DNA of 22,938 nt from Caldilineaceae bacterium. Its GTDB lineage: Bacteria > Chloroflexota > Anaerolineae > Caldilineales > Caldilineaceae. Positions 7,807 through 14,161 of this stretch are shown in pieces. The stretch spans positions 1-22,938 of the forward strand of contig JAHBVH010000105.1 in the NCBI GenBank assembly GCA_019637645.1. The letters run 5' to 3'. Position 1 is the first letter of the stretch; every line of letters starts with the position of its first letter. The notes below the pieces were generated by a model. That model did no database searches. It saw only the letters and a list, made by a program, of their open reading frames with translations, and was not told the origin of the DNA. A program made the position numbers and the translations under genes.

Positions 7807-7903
7807 CAACGCCAGCTCAAGCCGGCGTTGCTCCCGAGTACCGTCCCTTCAGGGCGGTGCGCACCTGATCATTCGGCTAGTCGCCGCCCAAAGGGCTTCG
7901 GCG
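7807..7903. repeat. Three adjacent GC-rich hairpins
   Basis: Downstream of the 218-aa gene lie CAACGCC...GGCGTTG (7807-7830), ACCGTCCC TTCA GGGCGGT (7840-7858, one bulge) and CGCCGCCC AAA GGG...CGGCG (7882-7903). GAACAACGCC in the first also resembles CCGAACAAC at 10877-10885, so parts are dispersed repeats. Together they could terminate the preceding transcript, although U-runs are lacking. Confidence 0.55.
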
Positions 7904-7916
7904 GATGACAAAGGTA

Positions 7917-7925
7917 TGGTATGAT
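7917..7925 (+). promoter_or_regulatory. Extended -10 promoter for the enolase-superfamily gene
   Basis: TGGTATGAT matches an extended -10 element. The -35 is poor (TTCGGC, 17 bp upstream). Transcription from about 7932 would leave a 230-nt leader before the ATG at 8162. The rest of the 7733-8162 gap shows no gene. Confidence 0.4.
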
Positions 7926-8056
7926 GATTTTTGATTTCACCCTGTTCAACGCATAAGGCATGAAAGCATTGCTACACGACCAACAAAAGCGCGCTATGGC
8001 TGGGGAAGCTCGGTACTCCCAAGGGTATGACGAGAAGTTACACAAGTGGCCTCAAT

Positions 8057-8080
8057 CGTCCGCAAGCGCGGACGGGTTTT
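8057..8080 (+). promoter_or_regulatory. Terminator-like hairpin in the dehydratase leader
   Basis: CGTCCGC AAGC GCGGACG (8057-8074) is followed by GGGTTTT, 80 nt ahead of the dehydratase start. This is the shape of a weak intrinsic terminator inside a leader, and attenuation is possible. The preceding GTTACACAAGTGGCC resembles the left end of the repeats at 18873 and 19731, so it may instead be a decayed repeat copy. Confidence 0.35.
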
Positions 8081-8161
8081 CAAAACCTAACCGCGCTACT
8101 CCTCCATAAGTCCTAACTGCCATGGCCCAAGCACATAGCCGTAACCAAGAAGGAACCTGCT

Positions 8162-9355
8162 ATGAAAATTATCGACCTCAAGTGTGCCGTGATCGGCGGC
8201 TATCCGGTTGTGCGTATCAAGACGGATGCGGGCATTGACGGTTATGGTCAAGCTGAATCGCCCAAGGGTGGTTATCTCAAGCCCCATCTCCTCACCTATC
8301 GTGATGCCATTCTAGGCGAAGATCCAACCAATGTCGAGCGGGTAATGCTCAAGATCCGCCGCTTTGGCGCGTTTAAACCGTGGGGTAGCTCCGTCAGCGC
8401 CATTGAAGTGGCGCTGTGGGACATTGCTGGCAAGGCTGCCAACCTGCCGATTTATAAATTGCTCGGGGGCAAGATCCGCGATAAAGTGCGGGTCTATAAC
8501 GGCGCGATTCGTTTCCCCATGAACGGCCAATCGCCCCAAGATTATGCCGAAAATGTTCAGAAAATGAAGGAGCGCCCGGAAAAGTTTTGTATCATCAAAC
8601 AGGGGATTGCCTATCATAGCCAGATGGTGCAACAGGTGCCCGACTTCTTCTACAGCGAAGTGCGCACTGGCATGCGCTATCCCAACTCGGGGACGATTAC
8701 CGAGAAGGGCTTCAAGCAGATGATCGCCTGCATCGAAGCCATGAAAGAGGTCTTGGGTGATGAAATTGGCTTGGCGCTCGATTGTGGCCCCGGCTTTACC
8801 GTGCCGGATGCGATTAAGCTGGCTAAGGCAACCGAAGGGTTGAATCTGATGTGGCTAGAGGATATGATCACCGGTGATTATACCCCCCATGTCTCGGCAG
8901 ATCTCTATCGCGAGGTGACACGCAGCACTTCAACGCCCATCCATACGGGTGAGCAGATCTATCTGCGCCAAAATTTCAAAGAACTGATTGAAAAGAAAGC
9001 TGTCAACATTATTGGCCCCGACCCGCTTGACATCGGCGGCATTGCCGAGCTGAAATGGGTGGCCGAATATGCTGACCTCCACGGGATTCTCATGGCACCC
9101 CATGGCACCGCCGACGGTTTGATTGGCCTAGCTGCCCTGGTGCAGGTGTCGGCAACCCTGCCGCAGAACTACATTGCCTTTGAATACCCAGTGGCGCGGC
9201 CGGAATGGTGGTATGATATTGTAGACGGCCTGCCCGACCCGATTGTGGTCGATAGCCACATTGCCGTCTGGGATCGCCCCGGTTTGGGGATTACGCTCAA
9301 CGCCAAGGCGGCCCAGAAATATCTAGAGGCCGCCGATAAAGACTTTTTTGACTAA
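8162..9355 (+). CDS. Enolase-superfamily sugar-acid dehydratase (mandelate racemase/galactonate dehydratase-like)
   Basis: A 397-aa protein with an N-terminal capping domain (about 1-110) and a TIM-barrel domain (about 125-380). The three Mg2+ ligands are seen as Asp207 (LALDCGPGF), Glu233 (MWLEDM) and Glu264 (HTGEQ). His314 in APHGT is the likely general acid/base, and Lys146 (IIKQG) lies where MR/MLE-type enzymes carry the basic residue on strand 2. The family dehydrates aldonic or uronic acids to 2-keto-3-deoxy acids or racemises hydroxy acids; the exact substrate cannot be assigned. GAAGGAA precedes the start at good spacing. The sugar dehydrogenase and DapA-like aldolase genes nearby fit a sugar-acid degradation role. 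No lesion is seen. Confidence 0.9.
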   Translation: MKIIDLKCAVIGGYPVVRIKTDAGIDGYGQAESPKGGYLKPHLLTYRDAILGEDPTNVERVMLKIRRFGAFKPWGSSVSAIEVALWDIAGKAANLPIYKLLGGKIRDKVRVYNGAIRFPMNGQSPQDYAENVQKMKERPEKFCIIKQGIAYHSQMVQQVPDFFYSEVRTGMRYPNSGTITEKGFKQMIACIEAMKEVLGDEIGLALDCGPGFTVPDAIKLAKATEGLNLMWLEDMITGDYTPHVSADLYREVTRSTSTPIHTGEQIYLRQNFKELIEKKAVNIIGPDPLDIGGIAELKWVAEYADLHGILMAPHGTADGLIGLAALVQVSATLPQNYIAFEYPVARPEWWYDIVDGLPDPIVVDSHIAVWDRPGLGITLNAKAAQKYLEAADKDFFD

Positions 9356-9360
9356 GAACT

Positions 9361-9431
9361 TATCCTGAAATTGGTTGTGGGTTCCGTCAAGCCCGCTGTG
9401 GCGCGCGGTAGGTCCCAGAAATTTCAGGATA
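9361..9431. repeat. 12-bp inverted repeat enclosing a 47-bp loop
   Basis: TATCCTGAAATT (9361-9372) and AATTTCAGGATA (9420-9431) are exact inverted copies, starting 5 nt after the dehydratase stop. The interior has further G/C complementarity (GTGGG with CCC). It may serve as the transcript end of the dehydratase gene or be another small inverted-repeat element. Confidence 0.7.
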
Positions 9432-9460
9432 GATACTAGGTGCAAAAGGCTTGTCATCTG

Positions 9461-9521
9461 GTTGGCTCTGTGGTCCCCACAACCGCCCAAGCCGCTGTCA
9501 GGTTGACCAAACCTGACAGCG
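9461..9521. repeat. Composite repeat copy: hairpin cassette next to a full CTGTCAGGTT palindrome
   Basis: The 30-bp cassette (9461-9490; arms GTTGGCTCTGTGG and CCACAACCGCCC) is followed directly by CGCTGTCAGGTT GACCA AACCTGACAGCG (9493-9521, perfect 12-bp arms). The bases ATCTG before the cassette are shared with the copy at 4207. It lies in the leader of the Rho gene, 37 nt before its ATG. Confidence 0.85.
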
Positions 9522-9557
9522 TTTTCCAGATACGCAACACATAAATTAAAGGAACCC

Positions 9558-10790
9558 ATGACTGAACGTCCGACCAAGAAGCCGTCTACCCGCGCACCGG
9601 CGACAGGCCGCAAGCGCAAAAGTACCAAAGCGGCTACGTCATCCACCAGTACCGTGCCGGTTGTGGCCCCATCTGTTGCACCAGAAGCAACTGTACCCAC
9701 CACCACCGGCGTCTTGGCGCTGCTGCCCAAGGGTGGTGGCTTTTTGCGTAGTTTTGAAACCTCCTTTCGCCCGACTAGTGAAGATGTTTGGGTTCCGCCC
9801 CAACTGATCCGCGACTGCGGTCTGATTGCCGGGGCCTGGGTCACGGGCAAGACGCGGCGTGGTGATAAGGGGATCCAACTCGCCACTGTTGATAGCATCG
9901 GTGGGTTGACGCCAGAGCAGTTTCGGGCGCGCACAACTTTTGATCGGCTGGTGGCGATTGATCCCAACGAGCGCTTTCACCTGGGGGATGGCGGCAATGT
10001 TTCCATGCGCATTGTGGAGCTGATCGCGCCCATTGGCAAAGGCACGCGGGGGTTAATCGCCGCGTCGCCCCAATCGGGCAAAACCCAGATTTTGGAACAA
10101 TTGGCCCATGCCATTCATAGCACGGCGCCGGACACGCGCATCATCGCCTTGCTGATCGACGAGCGGCCCGAAGAAGTGACGCATTTCCGTCGCCAAGTGC
10201 AGGCAGAAGTGTTAGCTAGCTCCAACGATGAACCCATTGAATCCCACGTGGCCCTTGCCGAATTGACCATGGCTCATATTCGCTGTGAGCTGGAATGTGG
10301 GCGGAACATGGTGGTGCTGATCGACAGCATTACCCGCATGTCGCGGGCCTTTAACCTGCATGGCGCGGGCGCCCGGCGGACGATGTCGGGCGGGATAGAT
10401 GCCAAAGCGTTGGAAATTCCGCGGCGCTTCTTTGGTCTGGCCCGCAATATTGAAAAGGGCGGCTCGGTCACGGTCATTGCCACCGCCCTGATCGACACCG
10501 GTTCGCGCATGGATGACTATATCTATGAAGAGTTCAAGAGCACGGGCAACAGTGAAATTGTCCTGGATCGGTCGCTGGCCGAAGCGCGCATTTTCCCGGC
10601 CATGAACCTCCTAGCCAGCAGCACGCGTAAAGAAGATCTCCTCTACACGGCTGATGATCTGGCGCGCTTGGTCACTTTGCGCCGCTGGTTGGCCGGTGGC
10701 AATTCCAAAGCGGCCATGCGCGGCATGTTGAAGCTGATCGAAGCGACCAAGAGCAACAGTGAGTTGCTCCAACGGCTGAACCCTAGTTAA
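9558..10790 (+). CDS. rho: Divergent transcription termination factor Rho
   Basis: A 410-aa RecA-type RNA helicase. The first 50 residues are low complexity (Lys, Thr, Ser, Ala, Pro) in place of the usual Rho_N helix bundle. An OB-fold RNA-binding domain follows (about 51-120): GGGFLRS retains the Phe and Arg of the primary site, but the position of E. coli Phe62 is Gly, and DVWV replaces DIYV. The ATPase core (about 130-405) has P-loop ASPQSGKT (169-176), LLIDERPEEVT (198-208), VVLIDSITR (252-260) and a TALIDTGSRMDDYIYEEFKSTGN block. P-loop position E. coli Lys181 is Gln172 here and Ala182 is Ser173; Lys184 and the catalytic Glu are kept. AAAGGAA precedes the ATG. A second, canonical rho may exist elsewhere in the genome. 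Confidence 0.95.
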   Translation: MTERPTKKPSTRAPATGRKRKSTKAATSSTSTVPVVAPSVAPEATVPTTTGVLALLPKGGGFLRSFETSFRPTSEDVWVPPQLIRDCGLIAGAWVTGKTRRGDKGIQLATVDSIGGLTPEQFRARTTFDRLVAIDPNERFHLGDGGNVSMRIVELIAPIGKGTRGLIAASPQSGKTQILEQLAHAIHSTAPDTRIIALLIDERPEEVTHFRRQVQAEVLASSNDEPIESHVALAELTMAHIRCELECGRNMVVLIDSITRMSRAFNLHGAGARRTMSGGIDAKALEIPRRFFGLARNIEKGGSVTVIATALIDTGSRMDDYIYEEFKSTGNSEIVLDRSLAEARIFPAMNLLASSTRKEDLLYTADDLARLVTLRRWLAGGNSKAAMRGMLKLIEATKSNSELLQRLNPS

Positions 10791-10820
10791 GCGTGAATGG
10801 AAAACGGATAATAATTAACT

Positions 10821-10899
10821 TACATGGTTCACAAAGTTTATTGGTAGACCGCCCAAGGCTGAAGCCGTTGGGCTACCGAACAACTTAATCAACCATGTA
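10821..10899. repeat. Nested inverted repeat downstream of rho
   Basis: TACATGGTT (10821-10829) and AACCATGTA (10891-10899) enclose a second hairpin, GGTAG...CCCAAGGC TGAA GCCGTTGGGCTACC (about 10843-10877). The stop codons of the pseudogene fragment that follows lie in its right end. This may be an inserted element that truncated that fragment, or the 3' end of the rho transcript. Confidence 0.6.
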
Positions 10900-10903
10900 G
10901 TAA

Positions 10904-11011
10904 CTGTCTTCTATTGCTGCTCAACACGAGGAAACCTGTTCTGGCCTGATTGCTGCGGCGGTGCAGGAATATATTGCCAGTCGGCGTGTAGCGGAGATTA
11001 CTGAAGCCTAG
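10904..11011 (+). pseudogene. Orphan C-terminal coding remnant, possibly of a ribbon-helix-helix antitoxin
   Basis: After TAA at 10901 the frame is open for 35 codons to TAG at 11009. It encodes a natural-looking segment including CSGLIAAAVQEYIASRRVAE. No start codon or ribosome site is present, and it abuts the nested inverted repeat. The pattern of a small residue, LI, AAV, EYIASRR resembles the C-terminal helix of CopG/MazE-like ribbon-helix-helix proteins, but the match is by eye and short. The rest of the 10790-11102 gap contains only the repeat and a terminator. Confidence 0.3.
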
Positions 11012-11046
11012 GGGGTTGAGGCCAAAAATCTTGTTGCCAACAGACC

Positions 11047-11089
11047 AAAAAAAGAGCCACGGGACCATATAGTCCGCGGCTCTTTTTTT
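11047..11089. terminator. Bidirectional intrinsic terminator
   Basis: Seven A (11047-11053), a stem GAGCC-A-CGGG paired with TCCG-C-GGCTC (11054-11082), and seven T (11083-11089) give a U-tract on either strand. It sits 13 nt beyond the stop of the minus-strand DapA-like gene and also faces transcription coming from rho. Confidence 0.9.
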
Positions 11090-11101
11090 GATCGCTTTGC
11101 G

Positions 11102-12022
11102 TTAGGTCGAGGCCATAAGCAGATGCTGCAGATGGGCAAAGAGCCGATCGACCTCATGTTGGGTTTCGGCGTCGAGATGATAGCCCACGGGACCGCGCAC
11201 CAGCGTGTTGGTGAAGATCCCGCGCTTGACCAGCAGATATTTTTCGACAGCCAGAAACGAATCGAGACTGGTCTGGATTGCAATGAGGGAGGAGATGGGC
11301 AGCGATAGCTGATAAATGCGCTCTTCATCGCCCGCCGCTAAGGCTCGCCAGAGGGCAACCAGCGCATCGATCAGGTCTGCGCCCGGCATTGTTCCGACAA
11401 TGCCGCGGCGGTAGCTATCGACCAAGGCAATGCCGCCCGTGCCTTCAAAGACCGGTGCTTGACCACCGGTGGCATCGCGCAGCGCCGAGAGGCGCGGGCC
11501 AATCGGCGTCGCTTCGGGTTTGAAGAGGACACGGTCACCATATTCGGTAAAGAGCCCTGCTTGCATGGCAATGGACATCGGCCGTCCTACATAGCCACTG
11601 GCATCCTGAACGACGACCGGAATGTTGATCGACTCGATGATGGTGGCATAGTAGCGGCGCAGATCCGCTTCACCCACGGCGACTGAGATCGGCGGGATCA
11701 CCATGACCGCGTCGGCCCCCACGGCCTCGGCCTGCTGGGCATACCGGACCGCGGTGTGGGTCGATTCGGCCCCGGCGCTAATGATCACCACGCCGCGCTC
11801 CCGACCATAGCGACAGGCCGCCGCTGCCAATGCTTCGCGTTCCGCGGTTGCGAGGCGCAGGGTCTCCGAGACCATGCCCATGACAATCCCATCGGCACCT
11901 TGGTCGTAGAGCCAAGCAATTTCCCGTTGCAGCGTAGCAAAGTCAATCGAGAAATCGGGGTGAAAAGGTGTCTGAAAAACGGGTAAGACGCCGCGTAGAG
12001 GACGGCTGCTAGATTGTGACAT
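11102..12022 (-). CDS. DapA/NAL-superfamily aldolase or lyase
   Basis: A 306-aa single-domain TIM barrel of the dihydrodipicolinate synthase / N-acetylneuraminate lyase superfamily. The Schiff-base Lys is Lys168 (VLFKPEATP). The usual GTTGE segment reads GMVSETLRLATAE (49-61). The catalytic Tyr of DapA (YNxP) is replaced by VVQDASGYVGRP (137-148), so this is unlikely to be true lysine-biosynthesis DapA. Paralogs in the superfamily cleave or dehydrate 2-keto-3-deoxy sugar acids. TAGGAG lies 9 nt before the ATG, and a strong terminator follows the stop. It is downstream of a SelA-like PLP enzyme on the same strand. That arrangement recalls the DgaE/DgaF pair for glucosaminate breakdown, but the 200-nt gap between the genes is filled with a repeat. 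Confidence 0.88.
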   Translation of the reverse strand: MSQSSSRPLRGVLPVFQTPFHPDFSIDFATLQREIAWLYDQGADGIVMGMVSETLRLATAEREALAAAACRYGRERGVVIISAGAESTHTAVRYAQQAEAVGADAVMVIPPISVAVGEADLRRYYATIIESINIPVVVQDASGYVGRPMSIAMQAGLFTEYGDRVLFKPEATPIGPRLSALRDATGGQAPVFEGTGGIALVDSYRRGIVGTMPGADLIDALVALWRALAAGDEERIYQLSLPISSLIAIQTSLDSFLAVEKYLLVKRGIFTNTLVRGPVGYHLDAETQHEVDRLFAHLQHLLMAST

Positions 12023-12059
12023 AAGCGTTATCTCCTAGATGCAGGACCGACGCAATACC

Positions 12060-12190
12060 AGAGCTGACAGCATCTTGCGTTGGCGGTTGTGGAGACCACA
12101 GAGCCAACTAATAACAAGCATCTTGCGTTGGCGGTTGTGGAGACCACAGAGCCAACTAATAACAAGGTTCAAGAGAAACCTGTCAGCTCT
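12060..12190. repeat. Palindrome split by two tandem 48-bp copies of the hairpin cassette
   Basis: AGAGCTGACAG (12060-12070) and CTGTCAGCTCT (12180-12190) are exact inverted ends. Between them a 48-bp unit occurs twice without mismatch (12071-12118 and 12119-12166). Each unit carries the 30-bp cassette (12079-12108, 12127-12156) in reverse orientation relative to 4213 and 9461. The element lies between the SelA-like and DapA-like genes, so any mRNA joining them would contain both hairpins. Confidence 0.95.
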
Positions 12191-12222
12191 CAAAGGGATA
12201 GCTGTGCTAAGAAGCAGGTCAT

Positions 12223-13335
12223 TTACCCTAGGAGGATTGCTTTCAGTCGTTCTAGCAAAATTTGTTCTTCCCCGTCAACCAGGGTCATGGGATTAAGATA
12301 GATGATATCGCTTCCGGCTTGGGCCACTGTAATTGCCGGTGCTCCGGTTTCGAGCGCGTGTACCACTTGATCCCGGCTGTGGCGGGCTTGGCTAGCGTCG
12401 ATGGTTACTTTGGCCCGGGGCAGTGGTTGACCAGCTTCATTGGGAAAAGAGCGTTCGGCCTGGATGCCCGGAAGGCGATTCAACTCGGCACACCAGCCCG
12501 CCACTACTTCTTCATCTTGCGAGGCCCGCGCTTCGTGATCGAGCTTCAGATACAGCTTCACCGCCGTGAGCACGCCCACCATCTCCTCTTTGCCCACCTT
12601 CATGGGGCGACCAAAGCTGTGGTTGGGGCTGCCGTTGACGCGACAAGCTTCGATCAGATCCTTGCGGCCTAGGACCAACCCCGACGATTGGGGACCGCGC
12701 AGATCCTTGCCGCCACTAAAGATGGCGAGCGCCGCGCCCATTTGGGTATAGCGCCAAAGATTTTCCACGGGCGGCAATTGTGCCGCGGCATCAACCACCA
12801 CCGGTACATCGAAGCGGTTGGCAATCTCGATCACCGTTTCCAAAGGCAGATCGCCTTTGCCGGTCATGGCCCCTTGAAACCAGAAGATCGCCGCGGTTTT
12901 GTCATTGATCGCTTGTTCAAGGTCGGCGGGCTCGGTGTGGGTTGCTGTGCCAATTTCCACGATCTTCACGCCCACTTGGCGCACGGCATAATCATAGCCA
13001 TTCCGGTGCGACTTGTGAATGATCACTTCGTCTTTCAGCCCGGTGAGATCGGGAAATTGGGTGATCACGGCTGGATCGCCGCGCGTAATGCACGCGGTTG
13101 TAGCTAGGACTAGCCCCGCGGCGGCCCCGGAACTGACATACGCGGCTTCATTGTGCGTTAATTCCGCAATACGTTCGCCGACCCGCCGCTGTAATTCATC
13201 GAGATTGACAAAATGGCGGGAGGCATCGACCATCGCATCGACCACTTCGCGGGGCATCAGTGAGCCACCGAGGCGGGTTAAGGTTGCGCTGGCATTGATC
13301 AGGGGGCGAACGCCCAGTTCATCGTAGACGCTCAT
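12223..13335 (-). CDS. SelA-like PLP-dependent enzyme (fold type I)
   Basis: A 370-aa protein of the L-seryl-tRNA(Sec) selenium transferase-related group. In well-known relatives (for example DgaE, D-glucosaminate-6-phosphate ammonia lyase) it is a metabolic lyase rather than a selenocysteine enzyme. Visible features are SGAAAG (69-74, phosphate-binding loop), VVDAAAQ with Asp182 for the PLP ring nitrogen, and Lys210 in SGGKDLRGPQ as the Schiff-base Lys. The start MSVYDELGVRPLINA is chosen by family N-terminus. No strong ribosome site is visible. The frame continues upstream to 13443 only because the heptamer hairpin at 13400-13457 is open in this frame. No selC or selB is seen, and the protein lacks the N-terminal domain of true SelA. 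It is followed by a DapA-like gene. Confidence 0.88.
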   Translation of the reverse strand: MSVYDELGVRPLINASATLTRLGGSLMPREVVDAMVDASRHFVNLDELQRRVGERIAELTHNEAAYVSSGAAAGLVLATTACITRGDPAVITQFPDLTGLKDEVIIHKSHRNGYDYAVRQVGVKIVEIGTATHTEPADLEQAINDKTAAIFWFQGAMTGKGDLPLETVIEIANRFDVPVVVDAAAQLPPVENLWRYTQMGAALAIFSGGKDLRGPQSSGLVLGRKDLIEACRVNGSPNHSFGRPMKVGKEEMVGVLTAVKLYLKLDHEARASQDEEVVAGWCAELNRLPGIQAERSFPNEAGQPLPRAKVTIDASQARHSRDQVVHALETGAPAITVAQAGSDIIYLNPMTLVDGEEQILLERLKAILLG

Positions 13336-13399
13336 GGGTTTGGTATCCGTTCTGTAGTGTGGTGAGTGAGACGTGGAGTAAGAATGTAGTTTGTGATTC

Positions 13400-13457
13400 G
13401 TGATCCGTGATCCGTGATTCGTAAAACGTATTACACGAATCACGGATCACGGATCAC
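13400..13457. repeat. Hairpin built from CGTGATY heptamers
   Basis: CGTGATC/CGTGATT heptamers run in tandem (13392-13422), and a 23-nt segment (13400-13422) is exactly complementary to 13435-13457, with a 12-nt loop. It begins 3 nt past the stop of the thioredoxin-fold gene on the minus strand. A heptamer array and a terminator-like stem are therefore combined in one structure. Confidence 0.93.
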
Positions 13458-13460
13458 AAA

Positions 13461-14069
13461 TTATGCTACTTGTTTTGCTGCTTCCGGCCAGACGAGGTCA
13501 CAGGCTTCCGGGGGCATCCAGTGGGCGTCCTGGTTGTTCCACTTGACGTTGCAGCCGATGGGGTTGGTCAACGGCGTGCTGATAGCCTGATCGGCCAGAT
13601 GAGCTGTCAAGGCATTTTCCAGATCATTGACCGTCATCTTGCTGGTCTCGCGGGGGTTATCGACGCCGCGGCCTGTATAGACGAGGCGGCGATCGGCGTC
13701 GAAGACATAGAAGTGAGGGGTGCGCAGGGCGCCATAGGCAAGCGCGACCGCCTGATCTTCATCGCGGAGGTAGAGCCAGGGGAAGCGTTTCTCCTGCATC
13801 CGCTCGACCATGTGGGGGAAGTCATCGTTGGGGTGGGTAGTTTTGCTGTTGGCATTGATCCCAACAAATTTGACCCCGCGCGGGATAAATTTCTCCGCAG
13901 TCTGGCGCGTGACTTCGTCTGAACCGACAACATAGGGGCAGTGGTTACAGGTGAAAAAGACCACCAATACCGGGGCGTCGGCAAAGTCAGCGAGTTGGTA
14001 GCGCTTGCCATCGGTGGCGGGCAAGTTGAAATTGGGTGCTTTATCGCCTAGTTCCAATGTAAAAGCCAT
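13461..14069 (-). CDS. Thioredoxin-fold redoxin (AhpC/TSA-like)
   Basis: A 202-aa cytoplasmic protein. The opening [20 protein letters not shown] is typical of AhpC/TSA and TlpA-like redoxins. The redox motif is Cys41-Asn-His-Cys44 ([10 protein letters not shown]), and the cis-Pro region is seen as [10 protein letters not shown]. The family uses the CxxC for thiol-disulfide exchange or peroxide reduction; the physiological partner is unknown. AAGGAG precedes the ATG with 7-nt spacing. No signal peptide is present, unlike the secreted sugar dehydrogenase encoded upstream on the same strand 92 nt away. The C-terminal 35 residues (NPIGCNVKW...) contain an extra Cys and are typical of this subfamily. 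Confidence 0.92.
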   Translation of the reverse strand: MAFTLELGDKAPNFNLPATDGKRYQLADFADAPVLVVFFTCNHCPYVVGSDEVTRQTAEKFIPRGVKFVGINANSKTTHPNDDFPHMVERMQEKRFPWLYLRDEDQAVALAYGALRTPHFYVFDADRRLVYTGRGVDNPRETSKMTVNDLENALTAHLADQAISTPLTNPIGCNVKWNNQDAHWMPPEACDLVWPEAAKQVA

Positions 14070-14161
14070 GAGTTTCTCCTTGTCTCGGCAGAATCGATTC
14101 GGCCACCGTGTTGCCTGGCTGATCCAGGCGGTTGGTGGCAGTGGGCGGCTTTCCCACTCTT

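Noticed and set aside
11102..12022. Lysine-biosynthesis dapA
   Set aside because: The catalytic Tyr motif is missing and no lysine pathway genes are nearby.
12039..12301. Short forward frames with duplicated TTEPTNN peptides
   Set aside because: They simply translate the 48-bp tandem repeat and have no independent coding support.
12223..13335. True selenocysteine synthase SelA
   Set aside because: Shorter than SelA, lacks its N-terminal domain, and no selB or tRNA-Sec is seen. Its neighbour suggests a metabolic role.
13336..13443. N-terminal extension of the SelA-like protein
   Set aside because: The extra residues come mostly from the heptamer hairpin, and the family N-terminus starts at 13335.
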